16,575 nt of DNA, taken from RGDT01 sp964630925. GTDB lineage: Bacteria > Planctomycetota > Planctomycetia > Gemmatales > Gemmataceae. The stretch spans positions 1-16,575 of the forward strand of contig CAZVZK010000196.1 of the NCBI GenBank assembly GCA_964630925.1, written 5' to 3'. Numbering within the stretch: position 1 is the first letter of the stretch; each line of letters starts with the position of its first letter. A program made the translations under genes and the position numbers. The notes below the pieces were generated by a model that was not told the DNA's origin, ran no database searches, and was given only the letters and a program-made list of their open reading frames with translations. Positions 7,692 to 14,107 of this stretch are shown in pieces.

Positions 7692-7744
7692 TGGGAATGA
7701 CCGGCGGACCGCGGTACAATGGCGCCGGACCGGAGGAGCGGATC
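7692..7744 (+). promoter_or_regulatory. Promoter and Shine-Dalgarno for the DUF4058 gene
   Basis: TACAAT at 7715-7720 matches the -10 consensus at five of six positions and lies 24 bases before the ATG at 7745. A weak TGGGAA at 7692-7697 sits 17 bases upstream of it. GGAGGAG at 7732-7738 is a strong ribosome-binding site and decides the start. The aminotransferase operon is transcribed away from the same gap. Confidence 0.5.
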
Positions 7745-8377
7745 ATGCCGATCCATGGCTGGACCAGGGTGGAGGCGGGCATCTTCCACCACTTCCACCA
7801 GCGGTGGATCGGGGCGATGGGCGACGCGCTCAACGGCGGGCTGTTGCCGGCGGACTACTTCGCCCTCTCGGAACAGGTGACGGGGGCGCCGGTCCCGGAC
7901 GTGGTGACGTTGCGGCTGTCCCCCGCCGCCCCGCCCGACCGCGTCGCCATCCGCCACGCGAGCGGCCTCGTCGTCTCGGTCGTCGAGATCGTCTCGCCCG
8001 GCAACAAGGACAGCAAGCACTCCATCCGCGCCTTCACGGAGAAGGCCGCCGAGCTGCTCCGCCAGTGCATCAGCCTGCTCGTGGTGGACCTGTTCCCGCC
8101 GACCCCGCGTGACCCGCAGGGCATCCACAAGGCCATCTGGGACACCTTGTGTGACGAGCCTTACGAACAGCCGCCCGACTGCCCCTTGACCTGCGTGGCC
8201 TACTCCGCGGGTGCCGAGATCACCGCTTACGTCCAGCCGACGGCGGTGGGCGAGGCCCTGCCGGCCATGCCCGTCTTCCTCGGGCCGGAGACCTACGTCT
8301 CGCTCGACCTGGACGTCACATACACCGCGACCTGGGCCGTCTTCCCGGCCCCACTCAAGGGGTCGCTCACCGCCTGA
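7745..8377 (+). CDS. DUF4058 family protein, shortened
   Basis: 210 residues from the ATG at 7745 (GGAGGAG upstream). The protein begins with MPIHGWTRVEAGIFHHFHQRWI, a form of the DUF4058 signature common in planctomycetes and cyanobacteria. The later block VVSVVEIVSPGNKDSKHSIR and the segment DLFPPTPRDPQGIHKAIWD are also typical. From what I remember of the family, members have about 40 more residues between the PDVVTLRL segment and the IRHASG segment; that part is missing here while both flanks stay in frame. The function of the family is unknown. It is probably cytoplasmic, with no signal peptide. The stop is 13 bases from that of the membrane protein coming from the other side. Confidence 0.85.
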   Translation: MPIHGWTRVEAGIFHHFHQRWIGAMGDALNGGLLPADYFALSEQVTGAPVPDVVTLRLSPAAPPDRVAIRHASGLVVSVVEIVSPGNKDSKHSIRAFTEKAAELLRQCISLLVVDLFPPTPRDPQGIHKAIWDTLCDEPYEQPPDCPLTCVAYSAGAEITAYVQPTAVGEALPAMPVFLGPETYVSLDLDVTYTATWAVFPAPLKGSLTA

Positions 8378-8390
8378 CGCCCCCGCCCGT

Positions 8391-8792
8391 TCACGCCGAC
8401 AGGACGATCATCAACAGGTCGATGCCGGCGATCAGCCACGCCACCAGGCCGACGACGGAGGCGAGCGTGCCGGCCACGCCGAAGGCCGGCGACTCGCGGC
8501 GCGCGTAGGCGGCGGACCATGACTTGACGCCGAAGACGACGGAGGCGATGCCGAGGGCGGCCACGCCCGCCGTGCCGAGGATCGCCCCGGCCTGGGCCAG
8601 GCCGATGGGGATGTTGCTGAAGCCGGTGCGGAACAGGACCACGTTGAAGGCGAGCAGGACGCACGCCGACGGCAGCAGCGTGCAGCCGATCATCAGCGAC
8701 GCCAGCCCCCAGCCGACGGATTCGGGGAGGTGCACCTCCGGCGGGCCGACGATCCCCCTGTCCGGCCCGCGCTCGTTGGTGATGGCGCTCAT
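8391..8792 (-). CDS. Small membrane protein of unknown function, three helices
   Basis: 133 residues from the ATG at 8792, with GGAGG nine bases upstream. A polar N terminus of about 25 residues is followed by three hydrophobic segments (about 27-53, 63-88 and 103-131), with a basic loop KSWSAAYARRES between the second and third. There are two cysteines in helix 1 (C37, C44). I recognise no family; DUF4190-like small membrane proteins have a similar plan, but I see no decisive motif. It converges on the DUF4058 gene and may share its terminator region. Confidence 0.7.
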   Translation of the reverse strand: MSAITNERGPDRGIVGPPEVHLPESVGWGLASLMIGCTLLPSACVLLAFNVVLFRTGFSNIPIGLAQAGAILGTAGVAALGIASVVFGVKSWSAAYARRESPAFGVAGTLASVVGLVAWLIAGIDLLMIVLSA

Positions 8793-8875
8793 GATGGTGC
8801 CTCCGGGACGTGCGGCGTTACTCTACGCCCGCGCCGGCGGCACGGGAAGGAGGGGCATCGGGAGGCCTGCGCGCC

Positions 8876-8928
8876 TTGCGATCGGGGGCGTGGCCGGGTA
8901 CGATGCCCCCAACCACGGGAGGCCTTTC
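8876..8928 (+). promoter_or_regulatory. Promoter and Shine-Dalgarno for the PolX gene
   Basis: TTGCGA at 8876-8881, a 17-base spacer and TACGAT at 8899-8904 form a reasonable sigma70-type promoter. The TAC hexamer is 24 bases before the ATG, as for the DUF4058 gene. GGGAGG at 8917-8922 lies six bases before the ATG at 8929 and decides that start. Confidence 0.5.
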
Positions 8929-10659
8929 ATGGACCGCGAACAGGTGGCCGCCATCCTCGCCGAGATCGGCACGCTGCTGGAATTGCAGGGCGAGAACAAG
9001 TTCAAGGTCAACGCCTACCACAACGGCGCACGCGCCGTCCAGCAGCTCGAGGGCGATCTCGGCGAGATGGTGCGCAACAACAAGCTGCACGGCATCCCCG
9101 GCATCGGCGACACCATGCGCGAGAAGATCACCGCCCTGGTCACCACCGGCAAGCTGGCCTTCTACGAGAGGCTCAAGGCCGAGATCCCCCCCGGCCTGGT
9201 GCAGATGCTCCGCATCCCCGGCCTGGGGCCCAAGAAGGTCATGGCCCTGCGCGACCAGCTCGGCATCGACACCCTCGACAAGCTGCGGCAGTCGTGCGAG
9301 TCCGGGGCGGTCGCCAAGCTCAAGGGGTTCGGCGTCAAGACGCAGGAGAAGATCCTGGAGGGGCTGGGGTTCATCGAGCAGGTCGGCAACCGGGTGCGGA
9401 TCGACCAGGCCGAGTACGTCGCCTCGGGGCTGCTGGAGGGGCTGAAGGGGGTGCCGGGCATCGAGCGCCTGGAGGTGTGCGGCAGCATCCGGCGGCGGCG
9501 CGACACGGCCAAGGACATCGACATGCTGGCGCTGGCGGACGACGCCGGCCCGATCATGGAGCGGTTCGTGAAGCTGCCGGGGGTGATCGCGGTCACCGGG
9601 CAGGGGCCGACCAAGTCGAGCGTGATCGTGCAGCGGACCCTGCCGTCGGGGGCGGTGATCACGATGAACGCCGACCTGCGCGTGGTGCCGGCGGCGAACT
9701 TCCCCTTCGCCCTGCACTACTTCACCGGCAGCAAGGAGCACTGCATCGCCATGCGGCAGCGGGCGATCAAGCACGGGTTGAAGCTCAACGAGTATGAGCT
9801 GGCCGGCGAGGGCCGCGGCGTGGCGGCGAAGACGGAGGCCGACGTGTTCGCGGGCCTGGGCCTGGCCTTCATCCCGCCGGAATTGCGTGAGGACACGGGG
9901 GAGATGGAGGCGGCGGAGAAGGGGACGCTGCCGAGGCTGGTGGAGCGGGGCGATATCAAGGGCGTGTTCCACAACCACACGACGTACAGCGACGGGGCCA
10001 ACACGCTGGAGGAGATGGCGTTGGCGGCGCGGGACCTGGGGCTGCAATACCTCGGCATCGCCGACCACAGCCAGTCCCTGGGGATCGCCAACGGCCTGAA
10101 GCCGGAGCGCCTCCTCCAGCAGATCAAGGAGATCGACAAGCTCAACAAGCGGCTGGACGGCATCCGGCTGTTCAAGGGCAGCGAGGTGGACATCCTGCAG
10201 GACGGCGGCCTGGACTACGACGACGAGCTGCTGGCGAAGCTGGACTACGTGGTGGCGAGCGTGCACACGTATTTCGCGCTGCCGAAGGAGGAGATGACGG
10301 CGCGGATCATACGCGCCATCAAACACCCGCGAGTGACCATGCTGGGGCACGCGACGGGGCGGCTGATCTTGAAGCGGGACGCGTACCAGGTGGACCTGGA
10401 CCGCGTGCTGGAGGCGGCGGCGGAGGCGGGGACGATGATCGAGATCAACGCGGACCCGCACCGGCTGGACCTCGACTGGGTGCACTGCAAGCGGGCGAAG
10501 GCGCTGGGGGTGCGGCTGGTGATCAACCCGGACGCGCACTCGACGGGCGGGCTGGCGAACTACCGGTTCGGGGTGGACGTGGCGCGGCGAGGGTGGCTGG
10601 AGGCGGGGAACGTGTTCAACACGCTGGGGGCGGAGGACGTGGCGCGGGAGCTGGCGTGA
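8929..10659 (+). CDS. polX: DNA polymerase/3'-5' exonuclease PolX (polymerase X core plus PHP domain)
   Basis: 576 residues, close to the length of Bacillus PolX. The N-terminal 8-kDa-like part has helix-hairpin-helix elements (HGIPGIG at 54-60, RIPGLGPKKV at 95-104, KGFGVKTQEK at 132-141). The polymerase X palm has GSIRRRRDTAKDIDML with metal ligands D196 and D198, and a third aspartate D249 in NADLRVV. The C-terminal PHP domain carries its metal ligands: HNHTTYSDG (H348, H350, D355), ADHS (D379, H380), E419, H446, H474 and PDAHS (D535, H537). The family fills short gaps in base-excision repair, and the PHP domain gives 3'-5' exonuclease and AP-site activity. Every catalytic residue I can check is present, so it should be active. 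It appears to be transcribed alone from its own promoter. Confidence 0.95.
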   Translation: MDREQVAAILAEIGTLLELQGENKFKVNAYHNGARAVQQLEGDLGEMVRNNKLHGIPGIGDTMREKITALVTTGKLAFYERLKAEIPPGLVQMLRIPGLGPKKVMALRDQLGIDTLDKLRQSCESGAVAKLKGFGVKTQEKILEGLGFIEQVGNRVRIDQAEYVASGLLEGLKGVPGIERLEVCGSIRRRRDTAKDIDMLALADDAGPIMERFVKLPGVIAVTGQGPTKSSVIVQRTLPSGAVITMNADLRVVPAANFPFALHYFTGSKEHCIAMRQRAIKHGLKLNEYELAGEGRGVAAKTEADVFAGLGLAFIPPELREDTGEMEAAEKGTLPRLVERGDIKGVFHNHTTYSDGANTLEEMALAARDLGLQYLGIADHSQSLGIANGLKPERLLQQIKEIDKLNKRLDGIRLFKGSEVDILQDGGLDYDDELLAKLDYVVASVHTYFALPKEEMTARIIRAIKHPRVTMLGHATGRLILKRDAYQVDLDRVLEAAAEAGTMIEINADPHRLDLDWVHCKRAKALGVRLVINPDAHSTGGLANYRFGVDVARRGWLEAGNVFNTLGAEDVARELA

Positions 10660-10661
10660 GA

Positions 10662-10689
10662 CCCACGACTCCCAAAGCGTCGCCGTGGG
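10662..10689. terminator. Possible weak hairpin after polX
   Basis: CCCACG at 10662-10667 and CGTGGG at 10684-10689 are perfect inverted repeats around a 16-base loop, starting three bases after the polX stop. There is no T run, so termination is only a possibility. Confidence 0.25.
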
Positions 10690-10790
10690 CTTTACTGAGG
10701 TCGCCGACGCGGCTCCAACAGCCATCAGCCGATGGGTTGATGGTTGCAACGTGGGGGTTGTCTGCCACACATGGAGACGCCACCCTGATG
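10671..10790. other. Unidentified segment that replaces the rest of the isomerase gene
   Basis: On the minus strand the isomerase homology stops at 10791 and this segment begins without continuing the family. It contains a 12-base-pair hairpin (arms 10719-10730 and 10735-10746, two G-T pairs, loop GATG). No frame on either strand looks like a known protein. It could be the end of a small mobile or repeated element, or simply a deletion junction. Confidence 0.35.
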
Positions 10791-11126
10791 AACGACCAGC
10801 AGGTTCGGCGTCCCCACCTCGGCCGCCGCCTCCTGCATCTTCCCGGCCAGCTCTCGACCACGCTCGCGCTCGGCGGGCTTGTTGCTCGTCGGCGAGTACG
10901 GCCACAACAGGAACGGGCAAAGCCCCCTGACGGCGATACCGATGTCGGCGGCCAACTTCTTGATCGCCGCGAAATCCTTGGCGCCCGCCCTGGGGGAGAG
11001 GTCGCCCTCCAGGACGCAATTCAGCTCGATGCCGTCGAAGCCGGCGTCCCTATCGAGCCGGAGGCACTCGCGGAGGGTCATGCGTCCTGGGTACGGGAAC
11101 GCCCACAGGTTGATCGACTTCTTCCT
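10791..11126 (-). pseudogene. Sugar-phosphate isomerase/epimerase fragment (N-terminal third, xylose-isomerase-like TIM barrel)
   Basis: About 111 residues match the start of the AP-endonuclease-2-like sugar-phosphate isomerase/epimerase family: KKSINLWAFPYPGRMTLREC, then DAGFDGIELN and GTPNLLVV. Full members have about 280-300 residues. After LLVV (10791) the family sequence is lost and the frame ends at TGA 10725-10727. The codon expected to be the start (before KKSIN) is AGG at 11124-11126, a single-base change from ATG; an in-frame GTG lies six codons further upstream. Both ends therefore look damaged, and the later part of the barrel with most metal ligands is absent. I call it a pseudogene. 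Confidence 0.75.
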
Positions 11127-11132
11127 CTTGTG

Positions 11133-11150
11133 GCGCCTGGCCACAGGCGC
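11133..11150. terminator. Perfect hairpin between the 73-residue gene and the isomerase remnant
   Basis: GCGCCTG (11133-11139) and CAGGCGC (11144-11150) pair perfectly around a four-base loop. It lies downstream of the stop of the 73-residue protein on the minus strand, just before the isomerase fragment. It has no T run. It could end transcription of the small gene. Confidence 0.35.
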
Positions 11151-11213
11151 GTCCGCGCGGGCGGCGACGGGGGGTCTGTGGGGAGCCTCGCCGGCGTCCC
11201 GCCCGGCCAACGC

Positions 11214-11435
11214 TCAGGCGGACGGACGCGTGCAGCGGAAGGCGTGCATCACCTCGTACAGGTCCTCCGTCACCATCACCTCGTCGTCCAGGAAGTCCTG
11301 CAGCCAGATGTAGTTCTTCCGGTGCGCCAGCGCCACCAGGGGCAGCAGCTCCGCCAGCCGGACGCGGATACGGGACGCCTCGCGCTGCGCCGCCTCTTCA
11401 TCCGCCGGTGCGTACACTTTGAGTCTTGCGGCCAT
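11214..11435 (-). CDS. 73-residue conserved-looking protein of unknown function
   Basis: The ATG at 11435 has GGAGG eight bases upstream, so I prefer it to the ATGs at 11450 and 11498. The protein begins MAARLKVYAPADEEAAQ, continues with an amphipathic helix rich in Arg, Glu and Leu, and has the central segment KNYIWLQDFLDDEVMVTEDL. It has no signal peptide or membrane helix, one cysteine (in FRCTRPSA) and a mixed-charge composition. Codon use is GC-rich like its neighbours. I do not recognise the family. It is divergent from gpsA, with 148 bases between the two starts. Confidence 0.7.
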   Translation of the reverse strand: MAARLKVYAPADEEAAQREASRIRVRLAELLPLVALAHRKNYIWLQDFLDDEVMVTEDLYEVMHAFRCTRPSA

Positions 11436-11572
11436 GCGAAGATCCTCCATCGGGTGGGCCGCGCGGTGGGATCGCCCGGCCTCCATCGTTTTCGGCACCC
11501 CGCCGCCCGACCCTCAAGGCAAATTAGCGTGCCGCCGCGCACATCCCCTGGCTGCACCAAAGCCTGCGGGTT

Positions 11573-11583
11573 AGGATGACCCG
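11573..11583 (+). promoter_or_regulatory. AGGA ribosome-binding site of gpsA, overlapping a TAGGAT -10-like hexamer
   Basis: AGGA at 11573-11576 is seven bases before the ATG. TAGGAT at 11572-11577 also resembles a -10 element; if used as one, transcription would start almost at the ATG and the mRNA would be leaderless. The sequence alone does not decide between these. Confidence 0.3.
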
Positions 11584-12570
11584 ATGACCACCTTCGCCGT
11601 CCTCGGCTCCGGCGCGTGGGGCACCGCCGTCGCCATCCACCTCGCATCCGCCCCGGGCCACCACGTCCGCCTGTGGTGCGCGGGCCCCCACGGCGCCGCC
11701 GACCTCCTCCTCCACCGCGAGAACCGGCGTCTCCTCCCCCGAGCCCCCATCCCCCCGGGAGTCACCATCACCGCCGACGGCGCCGAGGCCACCGCCGACG
11801 CCGACGTGTGGGTCTCCGCCATCCCGACCAAGTACCTGCGCGGCACACTCGAACGGCTGCCGCGCGACCCGCCCGCCGTCGTCAGCCTCACCAAGGGCAT
11901 CGAGGTCGGCACCTTCGCACGCCCCACACAGATCCTCCGCGACGTGTCGCGTGCCCGCCGCGTCGCCGTCCTGTCCGGCCCCAGCCACGCCGAGGAGGTC
12001 GCCCAGGGCCTGCCCACCTCCCTCGTCGCCGCCAGCGACGACGAGGCCCTGGCGCTGGAGGTCCAGCGGCACTTCAGCTCCGCGAAGTTCCGCGTCTACA
12101 CCAACCTCGACCCCGTCGGCGTCGAGCTGGCCGGCGCGCTCAAGAACGTCATGGGCCTCGCCGCCGGCATCGCCATCGGGCTGGAGTGCGGCGACAACGC
12201 CCTGTCGGCGCTGATGACCCGCGGCCTCGCCGAGATGGCCCGCTTCGGCGTCGCCCACGGCGCCGAGCCGGCCACCTTCAGCGGCCTCGCCGGTCTCGGG
12301 GACCTCATCACCACGTGCGTCAGCCGGCACGGGCGCAACCGCCGCGTCGGCGAACGCCTCGGGCGGGGCGAGGGCCTCCCCGCGATCCTCGCCGGCATGG
12401 AGATGGTGGCCGAGGGCGTGACGACCACGCGGGCGGTCCACGAGCGGGCCGCCCGCATGGGCGTGGAGATGCCGATCACCGCCGAGGTGTACCGGGTGCT
12501 CCAGGAGGGCAAGCCGCCCGAGGAGGCCCTCGCCTCGCTCATGGGCCGCCCCATGAAGGGCGAGCGCTGA
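11584..12570 (+). CDS. gpsA: NAD(P)H-dependent glycerol-3-phosphate dehydrogenase
   Basis: 328 residues, normal for GpsA. It reduces dihydroxyacetone phosphate to sn-glycerol-3-phosphate in the cytoplasm, feeding phospholipid synthesis. The N-terminal Rossmann motif GSGAWGTAVA is at 8-17, NRRLLPR at 47-53, SLTKGIE at 101-107 (K104) and SGPSHAEEV at 131-139; the catalytic lysine is K187 in ALKNVMGLAAG, followed by GLGDLITT at 237-244 and GRNRRVG at 250-256. All expected motifs are present and in order. It is alone on its strand: the gene upstream is divergent and the TPR gene downstream is convergent. Confidence 0.95.
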   Translation: MTTFAVLGSGAWGTAVAIHLASAPGHHVRLWCAGPHGAADLLLHRENRRLLPRAPIPPGVTITADGAEATADADVWVSAIPTKYLRGTLERLPRDPPAVVSLTKGIEVGTFARPTQILRDVSRARRVAVLSGPSHAEEVAQGLPTSLVAASDDEALALEVQRHFSSAKFRVYTNLDPVGVELAGALKNVMGLAAGIAIGLECGDNALSALMTRGLAEMARFGVAHGAEPATFSGLAGLGDLITTCVSRHGRNRRVGERLGRGEGLPAILAGMEMVAEGVTTTRAVHERAARMGVEMPITAEVYRVLQEGKPPEEALASLMGRPMKGER

Positions 12571-12611
12571 GCGGGCCGCTTCTCCTTTTCGAAGGTCATC
12601 GCCGCGACGCC

Positions 12612-12641
12612 GGCTCCGGTCCGGATCGAGGGACCGGCGCT
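12612..12641. terminator. Hairpin between the convergent gpsA and TPR genes
   Basis: CCGGTCC (12616-12622) and GGACCGG (12631-12637) form a perfect seven-pair stem around an eight-base loop; after one mismatch three more pairs (one G-T) extend it. It sits between the two stop codons (12570 and 12705) and could serve both genes. There is no T run. Confidence 0.45.
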
Positions 12642-12704
12642 CCAGGCGCTTCTTGTCCGCCGGCGCGTCCTGGACAATCTTGCCAAAGACCGACGAAACG
12701 CTGC

Positions 12705-14096
12705 TCAGCGTTCCTTACCGCCGGCCCATTTTGCCGTCCACGCGGCGCGCTTATCTGCCGCCCTCGTGTCGTCGGGGGGTGCGAGCCGGGCAGCCGCGTC
12801 GAATTCCGCCAGCGCCTCCTCTCGCCGACCCAGCCGCGCCAACGTCTCGGCGAGGGCCATGTGGAAGGGCCCCTCCTCCGGCCGGCCGGAAGCCGCTTCC
12901 CGCAGCGGCCCGAGCGCCTCCTCGTTCCGCCCGAGCAGCATGAGCGCCAGGCCGTGTTGGTAAGCGCCGACGACATCCAGGGGCGCGAGATTCCGTCCCT
13001 TCTGCAGCAAGGCGACGGCCTCCTCGTAGTAGGGGCGGGCCGCCTCCGGCTTGCCGGCGTCGGCCAGGTCGGCGCCCCGGCTCAGTTGGAAAATGGCGAA
13101 GGCGACGTGCGGGCGGAACCTGTCTGGGCCCAGCGCCAGGGCACGGCGGTATGCGGCCTCCGCCTCTTCCTGCCGGCGCAGCTTCGTGTAGACACGCGCC
13201 AGGGAGAAGGTGATGCTGTAGTCCATCCCACCTGCCTCCCGGTCGAGACGGAGCAGCGCCCGCAGTGTCTCCTGCGGATCCTTGTGGTCATTGGCCGCCA
13301 ACAGCTCAGACTGCCTCGCCCTGGTCCCGACCTCGAAAGCCCTCATCTCGTCCGCCCATGGGTCCTCCCATCCCTCGTCGTCCGCGAGCTGCGAGGCCCG
13401 CCGTGACATGGCCTCCGCCTTCTCAGCCAACCCGAGCCTATGGTAGATGACGGCCAGGTGCGTCGAGGCCACCTTTCGGCAGGCCGGGTCGTTGGCCATC
13501 GGCTCCAGGTGGGCACGGGCCTCACCCCATCGCCCCCGGCGCATGGCCAGAACCCCAACGAAGAACCGGAGGGGCCCTTCAGGCTCGCCGCCAGCCCGTG
13601 CCCTGCCGATTTCCGTCTCCGCCTCGTCCGTTTCATTCAAGGCGAAGAGGATGTGGAGGACCGAAAGGCGGGCCGCCGCGACGGCCCTCGGCTCCGCCGA
13701 CCCCAGCGCGATGGCCCGCCGCATCAGCCCGAGAGCTTCGGCGGGCTCGGTCTTCCAGACGCACACCCCCCCGAGATACCACCACCGCGCCGTCCCCGGC
13801 TCGAGCCGGCGCGCGGCCTCGAGGCAGATGACCGCCTCGGCCCGGTGTCCGTGCACCTGGAACAACATGCCCAACACGCCCCAGGCCTGCGCTGAGCGCG
13901 GTGAGGCAGCCACCCGCCCGCGTGCCGCCCGCAGCGCCCCGGTGAGCGAGTGATCCAGCCCATCCGCCGGTACAGCAGGGATGGAAGGGGGGGAATACCC
14001 GCCGCGGAGCCATAGCACCGCCGCCCCAGCCAGGACGATGGCGAACGCCCCCAGTGCGTATCCGAGTAGACGGTTCATCCCCCCCGGCCGCATCAT
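12705..14096 (-). CDS. Membrane-anchored TPR-repeat protein
   Basis: 463 residues from the ATG at 14096, chosen because GAGGG lies five bases upstream. An upstream TTG at 14111 overlaps the stop of the ASPIC/UnbV gene (TTGA) and ATGs follow at 14093 and 14078, so the exact start is uncertain. A single hydrophobic helix (GYALGAFAIVLAGAAVLWL) near the N terminus anchors it, leaving a long helical domain outside. Several tetratricopeptide units are readable, for example AWGVLGMLFQVHGHRAEAV, LARVYTKLRRQEEAEAAYRR and LAETLARLGRREEALAEFD. TPRs bind proteins. Its tight link to the FG-GAP lipoprotein upstream suggests that the two act together at the envelope, as such pairs often do in planctomycetes; the target is unknown. 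Confidence 0.88.
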   Translation of the reverse strand: MMRPGGMNRLLGYALGAFAIVLAGAAVLWLRGGYSPPSIPAVPADGLDHSLTGALRAARGRVAASPRSAQAWGVLGMLFQVHGHRAEAVICLEAARRLEPGTARWWYLGGVCVWKTEPAEALGLMRRAIALGSAEPRAVAAARLSVLHILFALNETDEAETEIGRARAGGEPEGPLRFFVGVLAMRRGRWGEARAHLEPMANDPACRKVASTHLAVIYHRLGLAEKAEAMSRRASQLADDEGWEDPWADEMRAFEVGTRARQSELLAANDHKDPQETLRALLRLDREAGGMDYSITFSLARVYTKLRRQEEAEAAYRRALALGPDRFRPHVAFAIFQLSRGADLADAGKPEAARPYYEEAVALLQKGRNLAPLDVVGAYQHGLALMLLGRNEEALGPLREAASGRPEEGPFHMALAETLARLGRREEALAEFDAAARLAPPDDTRAADKRAAWTAKWAGGKER

Positions 14097-14107
14097 CGGA
14101 CCCTCGC

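Noticed and set aside
6201..7700. Plus-strand open frame opposite the aminotransferase
   Set aside because: Antisense of a clear enzyme gene; low-complexity Arg/Pro/Gln sequence, no motif.
6298..7833. Extension of the permease frame upstream through the aminotransferase
   Set aside because: It would read the aminotransferase gene in the wrong frame. The GTG at 6297, overlapping the aminotransferase stop, is a better start.
4068..8838. Similarity of CTCTACGC-type stretches near 4060 and 8820 as one repeat family
   Set aside because: About 14 of 18 bases match by eye, not more than expected by chance in such GC-rich DNA, and the flanks differ.
8818..11019. Minus-strand open frame opposite polX
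   Set aside because: Antisense of a complete polymerase with all catalytic motifs; the product is His/Arg/Leu-rich without recognisable domains.
11616..13406. Plus-strand frame overlapping gpsA and the TPR gene
   Set aside because: It is offset from the gpsA frame and antisense to the TPR gene; the product is an Arg/Pro-rich string.
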